Of a DNA stretch of 6,353 nt, positions 5,501 to 6,353 are shown piece after piece. The notes beneath the pieces were generated by a model that saw only the letters and a program-made list of their open reading frames with translations, had not been told where the DNA came from and did not search any database. Made by a program: the position numbers and the translations under genes. Every line of letters begins with the position of its first letter. Within the stretch, counting starts at the first letter, position 1. The DNA is from an uncultured Eubacteriales bacterium (lineage in GTDB: Bacteria; Bacillota; Clostridia; Oscillospirales; Acutalibacteraceae), in assembly GCA_900321905.1 (NCBI GenBank), contig ONXZ01000085.1, positions 1 to 6,353 of the forward strand, in the 5' to 3' direction.

Positions 5501-6316
5501 GATTGGCGCAACAACATCGTTGCGGTCAAAAATCTTAACCGTGATTGACGACGTATAGTCAGAAATATCAAATGTTAAAATCTTTGAATCGCCGCGCCTT
5601 GTGTCACGGCACTCGCTTTTGAGGATATCGCCCCACACGGTGATAACGCCGTCGTCGTACTTGACGTCTTTAATCGGTTTTGGCAGTTCGCGAATATTCC
5701 TGCCGAATACAACCTTGCGCGTATCGCCGTAAAGCGGTGTGTCGCCGAGGATTGTGTGAACAGCGTTTTTCTCCTGTTCCTCTTTGATAGCCTTTTCCTG
5801 CTCGCGCTTTTGTTCATACGCTTCATGCACAGCCTTTTCTACATCAAAACTCTGCACTTCCATAAACGAAACGTCAATATCAAAATCAAAAGCAGAGTAA
5901 ATATAATTTGAAATTGCTTTGTCAATCCCCTGCTTTTCAAGTATATCTTTGCCGCCGTTTTTGAGGAATATTGTCAGCACATTATCCTCAATCTCCGCTT
6001 CAACACCGTCAAAAAAGCCGTTGACCATTTGATTTTCAAGGCGGACGGGTGAAAGTATTTTTTCAATATCCTCAAGACTAAAAAGGCTCTTTGGATATTT
6101 GATTTTGAGGTCGATTTTATTTAGTTTAAGACCGTCGCCAATCGACTTTTGCACACGCTCAACAAGCGATGAGTCAAGCAGTTTCTGACTTACAACTTCA
6201 ATCATCGCGCGCCTGTCATCACGGTAAAGGACAAGACGTGTAATCTCGCCAAAGCCGATTTCCGATAAGTCGTCTTTATCTATGTAATTTGAGAAATAGT
6301 TGTAAAATTCGTTCAT
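2501..6316 (-). CDS. polC: DNA polymerase III alpha subunit, PolC type, lacking the DnaQ-like exonuclease domain
   Basis: PolC is the replicative DNA polymerase of Bacillota; it extends primers at the fork while bound to the beta clamp. The 1271-residue product shows, in order: an N-terminal domain (about 1-160), a charged helical linker (160-185), an OB fold (about 222-305), the PHP domain (from about 320, with HLHT at 324-327), a Cys4 zinc module (C722, C725, C747, C750), the catalytic [12 protein letters not shown] (D776, D778) and KLDELG (D904), the conserved block around [20 protein letters not shown] (1080-1099), a helix-hairpin-helix region (about 1205-1250) and a C-terminal clamp-binding QISFF (1265-1269). 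It is about 165 residues shorter than Bacillus subtilis PolC (about 1437). The missing piece is the 3'-5' exonuclease domain: after LVDD (386-389) about 16 residues lead straight to RRHHIILLV, and no DVE(T/S)TG motif occurs. The PHP ligands are complete (H324, H326, D333, H358, E383, H407, C470, D549, H551). The frame is intact. The start has no well-placed ribosome binding site (AAAGAG lies 14 bases upstream), so it probably relies on coupling to the upstream gene. Confidence 0.97.
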   Translation of the reverse strand: [1271 protein letters not shown]

Positions 6317-6353
6317 TATAACTTGTCAATCTCTTTCATTAATTCGTCGAGGA
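6316..6353 (-). CDS. C-terminal end of an upstream gene (partial, runs off the window)
   Basis: On the minus strand an open frame enters from the right edge and ends LDELMKEIDKL followed by TAA. Its stop overlaps the polC start by one base (TAATG), so the two genes are almost certainly co-transcribed and translationally coupled. Eleven residues are too few to identify the protein. In many Clostridia polC follows ispG (gcpE) at the end of a dxr-rseP-ispG cluster, and a charged, helical tail of this kind would suit IspG, but that is inference from gene order and not from recognisable motifs. It could equally be the chance tail of another operon member. Confidence 0.6.
   Translation of the reverse strand, partial: LDELMKEIDKL

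Overview
The window looks like chromosomal DNA from a low-to-mid GC Clostridia member, probably a gut Oscillospiraceae/Ruminococcaceae-type Bacillota. The reasons are a PolC-type replicative polymerase, which is characteristic of Bacillota and close relatives, a short-form HisG that works with HisZ, and a Nif11-type small peptide of a kind common in that group. No rRNA, tRNA, CRISPR array or transposase gene was found. The odd length suggests it may be a whole assembled contig.

Layout. The right four-fifths is read leftwards (minus strand). It holds the last 11 codons of an unidentified upstream gene (6316-6353), polC (2501-6316, start overlapping that gene's stop as TAATG), a clear promoter with a candidate operator (2442-2483), and a single reading frame encoding a HisZ-HisG fusion (809-2422). 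Sixteen bases after the hisZG stop, a strong ribosome binding site and ATG open a third frame that stops after 13 codons. This is best read as the beheaded start of the next his gene, probably hisD. The left fifth (1 to about 750) differs in composition and orientation: a structured, locally 85% GC stretch, then two small plus-strand genes, a 49-residue Nif11-leader-like peptide and a 57-residue two-helix membrane protein. The hisD stub marks a likely junction, from insertion, deletion or chimeric assembly.

How the genes work together. polC is in an operon-like arrangement with its upstream neighbour and encodes the leading-strand replicase. HisZG carries out the first, feedback-regulated step of histidine synthesis from its own promoter. 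The two small left-hand genes form a compact pair with no visible link to either.

Points worth most attention: (1) this PolC lacks the DnaQ-like 3'-5' exonuclease domain normally inserted in its PHP domain, yet its PHP domain keeps all nine expected metal ligands, including an Asp that is Asn in Bacillus PolC, which suggests PHP-based proofreading; (2) the HisZ-HisG fusion point carries a buried GAGG-N6-ATG, and adding one base there would recreate two overlapping separate genes; (3) the truncated his gene and abrupt change of content near 750. These rest on reading the sequence and on family knowledge recalled from memory; no alignment or search was run.
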